A DNA stretch of 64,000 bases from Sphingobium sp. JS3065 (GTDB taxonomy: Bacteria > Pseudomonadota > Alphaproteobacteria > Sphingomonadales > Sphingomonadaceae): the NCBI RefSeq assembly GCF_026427355.1, contig NZ_CP102664.1, forward strand, positions 1,240,001 to 1,304,000. Direction: 5' to 3'. Positions within the stretch are counted from its first letter, which is position 1. Every line of letters begins with the position of its first letter. Shown piece by piece: positions 54,373 to 62,885 of the stretch. The position numbers and the translations under genes were made by a program. Below the pieces are notes generated by a model. That model had not been told where the DNA came from, made no database searches, and was given only the letters and a program-made list of their open reading frames with translations.

Positions 54373-54750
54373 TCTCATCTCATTCGCTATTTTGGCCAGA
54401 CGCCAGAGGCGACACGGCATTTCACTCTAGAAATCCGAAATCCATACTTAGCGTTTCGGCCGGAATTGCAGAAGAAGACGCATAAACTATTCTCTATGGA
54501 ATGGTAACCGCCCCGAAATAGCGACTGATCCTTGTCACGGCGTGCGTATAGAACCGATGGATAGCAGGGTCAGGTTGGGCAAGCTTGAGTCATCAATCTT
54601 GCGATAGCGCAGCAAGCTGGCCGTTGCTGTGACTTTCGTCTAAGACGAACTTTTTGGTGGAGAGGGATTGGTCTTTAGCGCCCAAATCCCCCCGCCTTGG
54701 AATCATTTCCACCAACGTCTGCCGCAATAGTCAGGTTCGTTCAGTTCGGC
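54373..54750. other. Spacer with ferredoxin promoter region, otherwise unassigned
   Basis: This 378-base stretch separates the ferredoxin-P450 pair from the hydrolase gene on the same strand. The part next to the ferredoxin (54421-54540) is AT-rich and should hold its promoter, but I could not pick clear -35/-10 boxes. The rest has no complete gene and no strong terminator. Confidence 0.4.
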
Positions 54751-56610
54751 CTAAAGCCCAGCGCCTCTGCCAAAATCTAGATGCTTGCCACCCGCGAGCG
54801 GAAAGGGCGTGTCGATCCAGCGTCGCTCGCGCGCAAGTGGGATGACAGGCAACTCGACAAAGGAGGCGTGTTCAGCGTCATGATAGATGGTCTGCGTCGC
54901 TACCACGAAGTCCGCTTCAGTCGCGCTGAATGGATCGACGAAGCTGTTCGGATGGCGTTCTCCCAGAGGGAAGCAGCTGCTGGACACTTCCACGCGGATG
55001 CGATGCCCCTTTTTGAAGACGTTGCTGGTTGCCTGCATGTCGATAGAATATTCGACAATTTCACCAGGCTTCAGTGGCTGAGGACGCGCGCGCCCCATGC
55101 GGTATCGCGCCCTTACGGCGCCGTGCGAGAGTGTTTCAGCCTTGCCGTCGGGACCGACATCCACCAACCGCATCCACCAGTCGGTATCCTCCGCAGAAGA
55201 TGCCGCGAAAAGCGTTGCAGTAATCTTTCCGGTGACCTCGACATCTTCTGCTAATTCCGCCGAGGTATAGCAGAGTACATCCGAGCGGCTTTCCGCCTCA
55301 CTCTGGGCGGCGCGACTTCCCCAAAGGTCGATGCCGCCGATCGATGGTACCGGATCGGCCGGGTCATAGCGGTACTGATCGGCAGACTCATATACGGGAA
55401 GATCGGTAGACAACAGGCCGTCACCGAGAGCAGTGTTGGCACCGCCCCGGCTATGCAGATAAAAGCGAGTCCGCTCAGTGTCCGGCAACGGCCAGCTAGC
55501 CTCTGCCCGCCACCGGTTTTCGCCCATGACATAGATTGTCACGGGATGGTCGAAAAAAGGATGCCTGATCTTCTTTAAATTCTGGTCCATCCAGGCAAGA
55601 TTAAGCGCTTCGCCATCAACCGCCGCTTGCGACGGGAATAACAAGCAATCGACATGGGACCATGGCCCGATGATCATCCGCTGTCCTTCGCGCGCCTCAA
55701 CGCTCGCCGCTTCGCGCGTCAGCCTTTCATACTGTTCATAGGTATTGCGAAGAAAAAGGTCATACCAGCCGCCGACATGCATCATGGGAATGGTGGCCCT
55801 CGCGAACCTGTCGTCGTTTTCCTCGGCGACCAAGTTCCGTTGATCGAGCCACTCGCGCCACCAGGCAAAATGACGCGCAACCGGCATATCTCGAATGGGC
55901 AACGTCTTCAGCAAGCGCGTGAACGAGTCCCCTGGGAAATTAGCCTCGACGGGCGGGATCAGATTGACGGTCGAACTAAAGCCCAACAATTCCTCCCGCA
56001 CGAGAGAGAGCTGATCTTCCGACACACGGCAAGCCGCCATCTGAGACTGCTGAATGGTCCACTGGACCGCCGCTCCCAACCCGAATATGTCATCGAAATA
56101 CGGCCACCCGCCGCCATACTGGGCAGGCGCGGGAGATTGCAGGAATGCAGTGACGAGTCCATCCGGCGCCTGGCCCGCGGCCGCCATAGCCGCCCCTCCG
56201 TGGTAGGATGGGCCGAAAAAGGAAACGCGCCCGTCAGACCAGGGCTGGCTGCGGATCCATTCCATAGTATCCAGGCCATCTGCCGCCTCGTTCACTAACG
56301 GACTAAACTGGCCCTCCGATCCGTAGCAACCCCGGACATCCTGATAGACCACAACGTAACCGCGTCTGACGCCTGCTGCCGGACCGGGTATTGCCGCGTT
56401 GGCGACAACATCCGTGGGCATTGCTGCCATCGCTTCCCTACTATAAGGCGTCCGCAGAATGAGAGTGGGAAACCTGCCGTTAAACGGGTCGACGCCGTCC
56501 TTGCTCGGTATTGCGATATCGGTCGCCAAGCGAACGCCATCTCGCATCGGCACCATCACGCCACGAACGGTGACAGGCGTCCATTCTGTGGCGACATTTT
56601 GACTTGTCAT
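54751..56610 (-). CDS. CocE/NonD-family alpha/beta hydrolase (X-Pro peptidase-like)
   Basis: This 619-residue protein has an N-terminal S15/CocE hydrolase domain with VPMRDGVRLATDI and the nucleophile in FFGPSYHGGAAM (GxSYxG type), an inserted helical region, a catalytic Asp/His area around GPWSHVDCL, and a C-terminal jelly-roll domain (RYRMGRARPQPL, IRVEVSSSCFP). Relatives hydrolyse esters such as cocaine, cephalosporin esters or glutaryl groups. No signal peptide. Start ATG 56610 with GAGGA before it. In the cluster it could open an ester or lactone made by oxidation (inference). Confidence 0.88.
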   Translation of the reverse strand: MTSQNVATEWTPVTVRGVMVPMRDGVRLATDIAIPSKDGVDPFNGRFPTLILRTPYSREAMAAMPTDVVANAAIPGPAAGVRRGYVVVYQDVRGCYGSEGQFSPLVNEAADGLDTMEWIRSQPWSDGRVSFFGPSYHGGAAMAAAGQAPDGLVTAFLQSPAPAQYGGGWPYFDDIFGLGAAVQWTIQQSQMAACRVSEDQLSLVREELLGFSSTVNLIPPVEANFPGDSFTRLLKTLPIRDMPVARHFAWWREWLDQRNLVAEENDDRFARATIPMMHVGGWYDLFLRNTYEQYERLTREAASVEAREGQRMIIGPWSHVDCLLFPSQAAVDGEALNLAWMDQNLKKIRHPFFDHPVTIYVMGENRWRAEASWPLPDTERTRFYLHSRGGANTALGDGLLSTDLPVYESADQYRYDPADPVPSIGGIDLWGSRAAQSEAESRSDVLCYTSAELAEDVEVTGKITATLFAASSAEDTDWWMRLVDVGPDGKAETLSHGAVRARYRMGRARPQPLKPGEIVEYSIDMQATSNVFKKGHRIRVEVSSSCFPLGERHPNSFVDPFSATEADFVVATQTIYHDAEHASFVELPVIPLARERRWIDTPFPLAGGKHLDFGRGAGL

Positions 56611-56728
56611 CTGATCCTCGGAAGCTGGTGTGCCATTTGGATTTACTTCTGAAACTCCGTCCCTCATGCGCGCCAGGAACTTTCCCTCTGACGAAAGCCG
56701 GGCGCAGCGACTGCCCCTGAAACTCAGA

Positions 56729-57469
56729 TCAGCTGTGGCAGATCAAGCCGCCGTCTATTACGAATTCGGCACCGGTACAGTATCCGCCATCATCGGAGAC
56801 AAGAAATCTGACCAGTTCGGACACTTCGCTCAGCTTGCCGATCCTGCCCAACGGGGTCTTGGTCAACAGAGCTCCCAGATGGTCGTCAATGTCCTTCGTC
56901 ATGCTGGTTGCGCCGATCACGCCCGGATGGACCGAATTGACCCTGATGTTGTCGCGGCCCAAATCCATTGCCGCAGCCTTCGTCATTCCCGTGACGGCGA
57001 ATTTCGTCGCGACATAAGCCAGAGCTGAGGCGCCCGCGCGCAAGCCGTAAGCCGACGAGATATTAGTGATCGAGCCTCCCCCTACGCGTCGCATTGCCGG
57101 GACCACCGCCTTCATTCCCAGGAACACGCCGATTTGGTTGACCTCAATAAACTTCCGGAAGTCGGCCTCCGTCAAGCCATCGAACGGTATGAGATAACCA
57201 AGGCCGGCATTGTTGACCAATGACGTGATCGGCCCAAACTGGCGCTCCGCGGCCTCAACAGCAGCGGCCCAGGACGAGGCGCTCGATACGTCGAGTTCGA
57301 CGAAAAGGGCGTTGGAGCCGATCGAGGCCGCCACCTTTTGTCCAGCGTCAGCTTCGACGTCTGTCAGAACCACCTTGGCGCCCGCCGCAGCAAGCGTGCG
57401 AGCATGTTCTGCTCCCATGCCGCCTGCCGCGCCGGTGATTAGGACGTGCTTCCCGGTGACGTCTGCCAT
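56729..57469 (-). CDS. Short-chain dehydrogenase/reductase
   Basis: This 246-residue classical SDR has the NAD(P) loop TGAAGGMG (residues 13-20), LDVSS, NNAGLGY, catalytic Ser in NISSAYG and Tyr/Lys in AYVATK, then HPGVIGATSM. The Asp in VVLTDVEAD after strand 2 points to NAD rather than NADP. It probably oxidises the alcohol formed by the P450 (inference). It begins one base after the TonB receptor stop, so the two are one operon. Confidence 0.93.
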   Translation of the reverse strand: MADVTGKHVLITGAAGGMGAEHARTLAAAGAKVVLTDVEADAGQKVAASIGSNALFVELDVSSASSWAAAVEAAERQFGPITSLVNNAGLGYLIPFDGLTEADFRKFIEVNQIGVFLGMKAVVPAMRRVGGGSITNISSAYGLRAGASALAYVATKFAVTGMTKAAAMDLGRDNIRVNSVHPGVIGATSMTKDIDDHLGALLTKTPLGRIGKLSEVSELVRFLVSDDGGYCTGAEFVIDGGLICHS

Positions 57470-57470
57470 G

Positions 57471-59918
57471 TCAATGATTGAACGTCACGGTGAGGCCGTA
57501 GGTCGCCGGACGGCCAATAAAGCCGACTGTCGTGTCCGAGCTGTAGAAGGTGCTTGTCTTGTAATATTTGTTGGTCACATTTCGCCCCCAGATGAAAGCG
57601 CTCCAGCGATCGTCGCGACCGCTCACGCCAAGCCGAACATCAACCAATGCATAGGCATTCTGCTTCGTGATCCTGTTCGGGTCGGCGGCGCCGAGGGCAA
57701 AATTTTCACCCAGCCGTTGAAGGACGCTGGATTGCGCCTGGACCGAACCGCCAATGAAGGCATTCAGATCGTCCCTGATGGCGATTTTATACTGGACGTC
57801 CAGATTGCCGCTGAGTTCGGGCGCGAAGGCGAACCGCTGGCCGGTCAAGTTGATAAGCGAGCCATAGCCGTCATAATTGTAGAAGCCGTCTGACTGGCAG
57901 CCGGCGGTGCCCGGCGCCGCGTCGGCGGGTGAACAGCCGAGTATCTTGGTTTTCAGATAGGTAGCGCCGCCCGCGATGGTCAGCCCTTCGACAGGAACCC
58001 AGTCGATCTGAAGCTCCGCGCCATAGACGCGCGATTTCGGCACGTTGATCAGCTTCGGCCCGGGGCCGAAGATGGGATCGAACACCGATCCCAGCAACTG
58101 CTTGTCCTTGTAATCGTAATAAAATGCAGCGCCATTAAGCTGAAGCGACCGATTGAGCAGAGACGATTTGAAGCCTACTTCATATGCCGTCAGCTCTTCC
58201 TGCTTCGCTGCCTCAAAAGCGTCTAGTCTCGTCGATCCCAGCACCGGATAGCTGGCACCCTTGAAGCCGCGGCTGACATTGGCATAGACCATCGTGCGAG
58301 GCGCGACATCCCAGTCAATTCCCACCCGGAACGGTACACTATGTTCCTTGAGCTTGAAACGTCCCAGTCCCGGCTCATAGGTGGCAGACGCGCTCTGGCA
58401 ACCGCCCGGAGCGATGGAGACTGGACCCAGGCCAAGTTGTGAACGGACAAAGCTGTACAGCATAGAGAAACCGACTTCGTCACCTTCGCCTGTCAGCATG
58501 CACCCGGAGCTCTTTGCCTTGGTCTCGCTGTAGCGAATGCCAGCGTGAATCTTCAGAGCATCGGTGATCTTGTAATCGATATTGCCGAACGCGGAAAGCG
58601 TCTTGTACCGCGAACTCACGAACACCGGGGAACTTTCGAGCGGATCGGTTATTCCGAACATCGCGAAGGTTCCGTTGATGGAAGATATGGTAAAGCGCTG
58701 ATCGCTATATTGTTCAGCGCGATACCAAGCATAGGACGTGCCGACGACGTACGACAGCCTGCTGCCGATGTCGCCCGCCAGGCGCAGTTCCTGGGCTGCG
58801 GTTTCCAATGTCGACGTGTCGTTTTGCACGAGATTGGGGAAGTTTACGCCGTCGGCATCCGCCCTCGTCAATATGTCCATATGAGCGTAGGAGGACAGCG
58901 AAGTCAGAGTGCCAATATCTCCCAGCTCGAAATCACCGCGGAGGCTGGCCTGACGGAATTTGGTGTCGTTGCGGAAGTTTCCGCCGACATCCCAGTCCGC
59001 AGCGCGAGGATTGCGGGGCGTGGGCGGATAGCCGTCGAACTGTGCCGGAAGGGCACCGGGAACACGCGAACGTATCTCAAGCGATGCCGGCGCTTGCGAT
59101 TCGGAGCGGTCATTGAAGCCGTTGAGATTGAGGAGGAATTTTACGCGTTCGCTCGGATGCCAATCCAACTGAAGCCGGGCGGTCGTGACGTCGATGTCGC
59201 CCAACGTCTCGTCCCGAGTATAGCTCTTCTGCCAGCCGCTGCCGAATTCATGCTTGCCTGCCAGGCGCACAGACAGAGTATCGTTCAGCGGGCCGCTCAC
59301 ATAGCCCTGGATGTTGCCTTCACTGAACCGGCCGTAGGTTGCGCTGCCGCCATAATGCAAGACATCGGTGGGCTTGGCAGCGATATAGTTGATGACGCCG
59401 CCAGTGGCATTCTGGCCGAACAAAGTTCCCTGCGGCCCCTTGAGAACCTCGACCCGCTCAAGATCGAGCGTCGCACCGCGCGCCATTGAGGAGAATGGCA
59501 GTTCAACTTCGTCCACATAGAGACCAACAGTCGGACGGGAACCCTGGGTCCCATCGAAAAAGCCGACGCCGCGCAATGTGTAGACAGGATTGCCCTTCTG
59601 CGTTTGCGTCACCTGAAGACTTGGAAGAACCTTGACAAGATCAGCGGGTCCGTTGACGCCCTTGGCCAGTAGCTGTTCGCCACTTACGGCCGTGATGGAC
59701 ATGGGAACGGTGTTGATCGACTCTGAGCGCTTCTGCGCCGTCACGATGATTTCGCCTACGCCGGCATCGCTGCGCGTACCGGTCGTCGCCGACTGCTGAG
59801 TGGCGGCTGCCGCAACGTTCTGATCTGCTGCTTCAGCGTGAGTTACTGACGCGAAGCTGACCGCGCATATAGAGGCAGTCGCCATAAACGCCGGTTTCAA
59901 ACTTTTACGAAAAGCCAT
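57471..59918 (-). CDS. TonB-dependent outer-membrane receptor
   Basis: This 815-residue receptor has a signal peptide (about residues 1-30, ending HAEA), a plug domain starting with a TonB-box-like EIIVTAQKRSE, the plug signature YTLRGVGFFDGTQGSRPTVGLYVDEVEL in parts (RGVGFFDG, VGLYVDEV), LKGPQGTLFGQNATGGVINY, and a 22-strand barrel ending in TYGLTVTFNH. AGGAGGGGA precedes the start. This sphingomonad-expanded group takes up non-iron hydrophobic nutrients as well as siderophores. Its pairing with catabolic genes suggests the cluster's own substrate. Confidence 0.93.
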   Translation of the reverse strand: MAFRKSLKPAFMATASICAVSFASVTHAEAADQNVAAAATQQSATTGTRSDAGVGEIIVTAQKRSESINTVPMSITAVSGEQLLAKGVNGPADLVKVLPSLQVTQTQKGNPVYTLRGVGFFDGTQGSRPTVGLYVDEVELPFSSMARGATLDLERVEVLKGPQGTLFGQNATGGVINYIAAKPTDVLHYGGSATYGRFSEGNIQGYVSGPLNDTLSVRLAGKHEFGSGWQKSYTRDETLGDIDVTTARLQLDWHPSERVKFLLNLNGFNDRSESQAPASLEIRSRVPGALPAQFDGYPPTPRNPRAADWDVGGNFRNDTKFRQASLRGDFELGDIGTLTSLSSYAHMDILTRADADGVNFPNLVQNDTSTLETAAQELRLAGDIGSRLSYVVGTSYAWYRAEQYSDQRFTISSINGTFAMFGITDPLESSPVFVSSRYKTLSAFGNIDYKITDALKIHAGIRYSETKAKSSGCMLTGEGDEVGFSMLYSFVRSQLGLGPVSIAPGGCQSASATYEPGLGRFKLKEHSVPFRVGIDWDVAPRTMVYANVSRGFKGASYPVLGSTRLDAFEAAKQEELTAYEVGFKSSLLNRSLQLNGAAFYYDYKDKQLLGSVFDPIFGPGPKLINVPKSRVYGAELQIDWVPVEGLTIAGGATYLKTKILGCSPADAAPGTAGCQSDGFYNYDGYGSLINLTGQRFAFAPELSGNLDVQYKIAIRDDLNAFIGGSVQAQSSVLQRLGENFALGAADPNRITKQNAYALVDVRLGVSGRDDRWSAFIWGRNVTNKYYKTSTFYSSDTTVGFIGRPATYGLTVTFNH

Positions 59919-60122
59919 CTCTTCCCCTCCTGATTATAGGCCCAAACGAGCGTGTGCGCGGGCGATTGCGCCGCCCGTTCTACTGCCCTTGGGCTATGGA
60001 AATCTCTCTTGCTGGACTGGCACTGCTTGAGGTTCTGGACAACTGTGAAAGCTCCCGCCATCTCAACCATCCCATATGGAATTATGCGTTCAGGGGGATC
60101 GCTGGACTTGGTGGCTTCAATT

Positions 60123-60142
60123 TCATGATGTTATTATCATGA
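60123..60142. promoter_or_regulatory. Palindrome in the receptor / acyl-CoA synthetase divergent spacer
   Basis: TCATGAT-GTTATT-ATCATGA is a perfect 7-bp inverted repeat with a six-base spacer, about midway in the 306-base AT-rich spacer (59919-60224) between two divergent genes. It has the size and symmetry of an operator for a dimeric regulator such as TetR, MarR or GntR. No intact regulator gene is in this part of the window. Nothing else in the spacer is recognisable. Confidence 0.45.
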
Positions 60143-60224
60143 GAACGTTATTCAGATGCAATAGAATGGGACAGTTAACAACAGTCAGGAAGATGATAAC
60201 GCTGTTTGACATGATGCAATCAAC

Positions 60225-61868
60225 ATGGATCTTCTCATCAGACACTTATCGCATGATCTGTTTTCAGGTATTGAACCAAGGCAGGCTTTCGCACCAAAAA
60301 ATTTGGATATTGGATTGTTTAAACAGATTACTTTGAATGACGTAGTTCGCCAGCATGCTTCGGCACGCCCGGGAGCGGTCGCTATCGCCTTCAAAGAACG
60401 AGAGATCACCTATTTCGATCTTCATCGGTTGGCAACGCAAGCTGCGCTGGAATTTCGCGAACATGGTCTTCGAAAGGGTGATCGCCTCGCCTATATCGGA
60501 AAGAACAGCGCAGACTTTGCGATCCTTATCGCCGCTGCAGCGCGCAGCGGAGTGATCATTGCACCGCTCAACTGGCGACTTGCACCCGCCGAGCTGGAAG
60601 CGATACTGGAGGATATGGACCCGCGTGCAATCTTCCTGACGCCGGATTTCCCCGAATTGACCAAGAACCTTGGCGAACACTTCCGATTGATAGAACGGGT
60701 TTGTGGAGCTCGGGATAGCGAAGACGATATCCCTGCCCATTGGCAGGCCGCCCACGATCAGAGCCTGGACCTTCCCTGCAGCGAAGATGACGTCATTCTT
60801 CAACTCTACACATCCGGCACGACGGGTGCGCCCAAGGGTGTCATGCTGACGCATAAATGCCTGACCTGGCAGCGCCGCCTCAGCCCCGTTTCGTCCTCTG
60901 ATCACAGCAAGCCTGATGAAATACTTATCCTGACTATGGCTCTGGGCCATATTGGCGGCATTCAGATTCTTGCGCGTGGACTGTTCCACGGTTGCAAAAC
61001 GGTCATTTTGCCGGAATATGAAACCGATAGCGTCGCTCGGCTCATATCGGAGCACAGAGTATCCCGTCTCGTAATCGCGCCCACCATGTTGCGCATGCTG
61101 CTGGATCACGCCGATCGAGAGAAGCTGGACATCAGTTCCTTGCGCTACATCCAATATGGCGCTTCGCCGATGCCCATGGATTTGATGAGCCGCGCGATCG
61201 CTGAGTTGTCTGTTGATTTCATCCAGGTCTACGGCATGACGGAAATGGGGGGCGCAGTCACTGCGCTGACCCCTGAGGATCATGTCGTCGGCGGTTCCAG
61301 AATATCGTCGGTGGGTCGGGCGCTACCCGGCGTGGAGATAAGGATAGCCGGTCCCCAGGGTGCCACCCTCCCCCCACGCCAGGTCGGTCAAATCGAAATC
61401 CGCGGCGGCGCAGTCATGCGCGGCTATTGGCGCCGTCCTGACGAGACCGCCATGACCCTTACCGGGGACGGCTGGTTGCGAACAGGGGATGCAGGCTATC
61501 TTGACGAGGAGGGCTATCTCACCCTGTGCGATCGCATCAAGGACATGATCTGTACAGGCGGCGAGAACGTCTATCCTGCGGAAGTCGAGCAGGCGATATT
61601 GCGCAATCCGCTGGTGAGCGATGCGGTCGTGATCGGCGTGCCTGACGAACGATGGGGCGAAACGGTCAAGGCTATCGTCGTAGCGAAGGCGGGCGCCGAC
61701 ATCAGCCCGGAACGGATCATAGCTGAAGCCCGTCGACATATAGCTGGATTCAAGCTGCCCAAATCAGTCGAATTCGTCACCTCCATACCTCGCGACGCGC
61801 TCGGGAAGGTCCGCCGCAAGGACATCCGCGAACCTTACTGGGCAGGGCATGTCAAGCGTATTGCGTAA
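60225..61868 (+). CDS. Acyl-CoA synthetase (AMP-forming)
   Basis: This 547-residue ANL-family ligase activates a carboxylic acid through an acyl-adenylate to its CoA thioester. ATP-binding P-loop LYTSGTTGAPKGVMLTH is at about residues 193-209, then QVYGMTEMGG, DGWLRTGDAGYLDEEG and the hinge DRIKDM, followed by GGENVYPAEVE and the catalytic Lys in ALGKVRRK. Subgroup and substrate (fatty, terpenoid or aromatic acid) cannot be told. It is the only plus-strand gene of the cluster, divergent from the receptor. There is no clear ribosome site at ATG 60225. Its 3' end overlaps the opposite gene by 17 bases. Confidence 0.92.
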   Translation: MDLLIRHLSHDLFSGIEPRQAFAPKNLDIGLFKQITLNDVVRQHASARPGAVAIAFKEREITYFDLHRLATQAALEFREHGLRKGDRLAYIGKNSADFAILIAAAARSGVIIAPLNWRLAPAELEAILEDMDPRAIFLTPDFPELTKNLGEHFRLIERVCGARDSEDDIPAHWQAAHDQSLDLPCSEDDVILQLYTSGTTGAPKGVMLTHKCLTWQRRLSPVSSSDHSKPDEILILTMALGHIGGIQILARGLFHGCKTVILPEYETDSVARLISEHRVSRLVIAPTMLRMLLDHADREKLDISSLRYIQYGASPMPMDLMSRAIAELSVDFIQVYGMTEMGGAVTALTPEDHVVGGSRISSVGRALPGVEIRIAGPQGATLPPRQVGQIEIRGGAVMRGYWRRPDETAMTLTGDGWLRTGDAGYLDEEGYLTLCDRIKDMICTGGENVYPAEVEQAILRNPLVSDAVVIGVPDERWGETVKAIVVAKAGADISPERIIAEARRHIAGFKLPKSVEFVTSIPRDALGKVRRKDIREPYWAGHVKRIA

Positions 61869-62844
61869 CAGGCGTGCGACGAAAGTGCACACCTTTGCTG
61901 ATGATCCCGTTGACCAGAGCAGAGGGAGGCTGGACCCCGGCATGCGCGTTTTCTGTGATTTCGAAATCGCCGAAGCCGGTCCGGTCCTTATGACGGACGC
62001 GGCATAGCGACTGGAACAGATAGCGGTCATGGCGAGACATGTAGGCGCCCTGAGCCACAGGCTCCGCCATGAACTCCAGTACTTCGCCATTGTCCAGTCT
62101 TATCCTGCCAATGCCGCCACGGTGGGTCGCTCCATCCGGCTCCATGTGCACGATGATGTCGACCTCGCTGGAATAATGGACCACGCCGTCCCGCACGACA
62201 TAGCCAAGCCGGCGAATCTCCCTCGTATCAGTTGTCAGCATTGTCAGGAGGCACATGCTGAGATCGGGTCCAAAAACCGCATTGAACCAGCGATGCACCT
62301 TACCCTTGCCCCAGTGGCGGACGCCCCAACTGTGATCGCGCAGGCCCATGCCGTCGATGGCGCTGACCTCATCCCTGATCCGAAGCTGACCCGTTATGCG
62401 GCAGGCGGCCTCCGAATGCGGGAAAGCGAGATTGCCCTCCTCCGTTCGCCACAGGGAGATCGGCGGATAATAATCGTGCGCGACCAGCTCGAACTCGACT
62501 TCTTTCCCCGCGTGCCGCCAGATTGTGTTATGGCCGTCAAAATCATAGCTGGCGGCAGTCCCGGCCGACAGACCGGAGGTTGTGCGATCATCGATCCCCT
62601 GGGGCATGTCGAAGTCATCCGCATAGACCCAGCCCGGCGTGAAGGCATAGGCCCAGACCGTCATCTCGCCCCCGTTCAGATTGGGCGTGTGACCGACGCG
62701 CAGCAGTCCGCCGCAATCACTGGACAGGTCGCCCCAGAGCATGAGGCAGCTTTCCTGCCAGTAACGGTCGTCACCAGGCGCGTGCGTGCCTTCGTCGCGC
62801 GGCAGGAAGGTCGGAACATCAGCGCCGTCCTCAAAAGTCAGCAT
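61852..62844 (-). CDS. CrtC-like / DUF7064-type protein of unknown function
   Basis: This 330-residue protein has no membrane segment or known catalytic signature that I can place. Stretches such as GMGLRDHSWGVRHWGKGKVHRWFNA (DHSWGxRxW) and WAYAFTPGW resemble the lipocalin-like fold of carotenoid 1,2-hydratase (CrtC) and AttH, and the DUF7064/7065 proteins found near catabolic genes. A role as a hydratase or ligand binder for a hydrophobic intermediate is possible but only inference. It follows the thiolase gene after 41 bases on the same strand. Confidence 0.7.
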   Translation of the reverse strand: MLTFEDGADVPTFLPRDEGTHAPGDDRYWQESCLMLWGDLSSDCGGLLRVGHTPNLNGGEMTVWAYAFTPGWVYADDFDMPQGIDDRTTSGLSAGTAASYDFDGHNTIWRHAGKEVEFELVAHDYYPPISLWRTEEGNLAFPHSEAACRITGQLRIRDEVSAIDGMGLRDHSWGVRHWGKGKVHRWFNAVFGPDLSMCLLTMLTTDTREIRRLGYVVRDGVVHYSSEVDIIVHMEPDGATHRGGIGRIRLDNGEVLEFMAEPVAQGAYMSRHDRYLFQSLCRVRHKDRTGFGDFEITENAHAGVQPPSALVNGIISKGVHFRRTPVTQYA

Positions 62845-62885
62845 TCCGACCTCCCATCAATTCGCGTTCTTGCAGGGTCGCGCCA

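Noticed and set aside
54540..54660. A possible relic of a coding sequence on the minus strand ending in ...LLSIGSIRTP
   Set aside because: Only about 35 codons are open after an in-frame stop, with no recognisable family; not enough to call a pseudogene.
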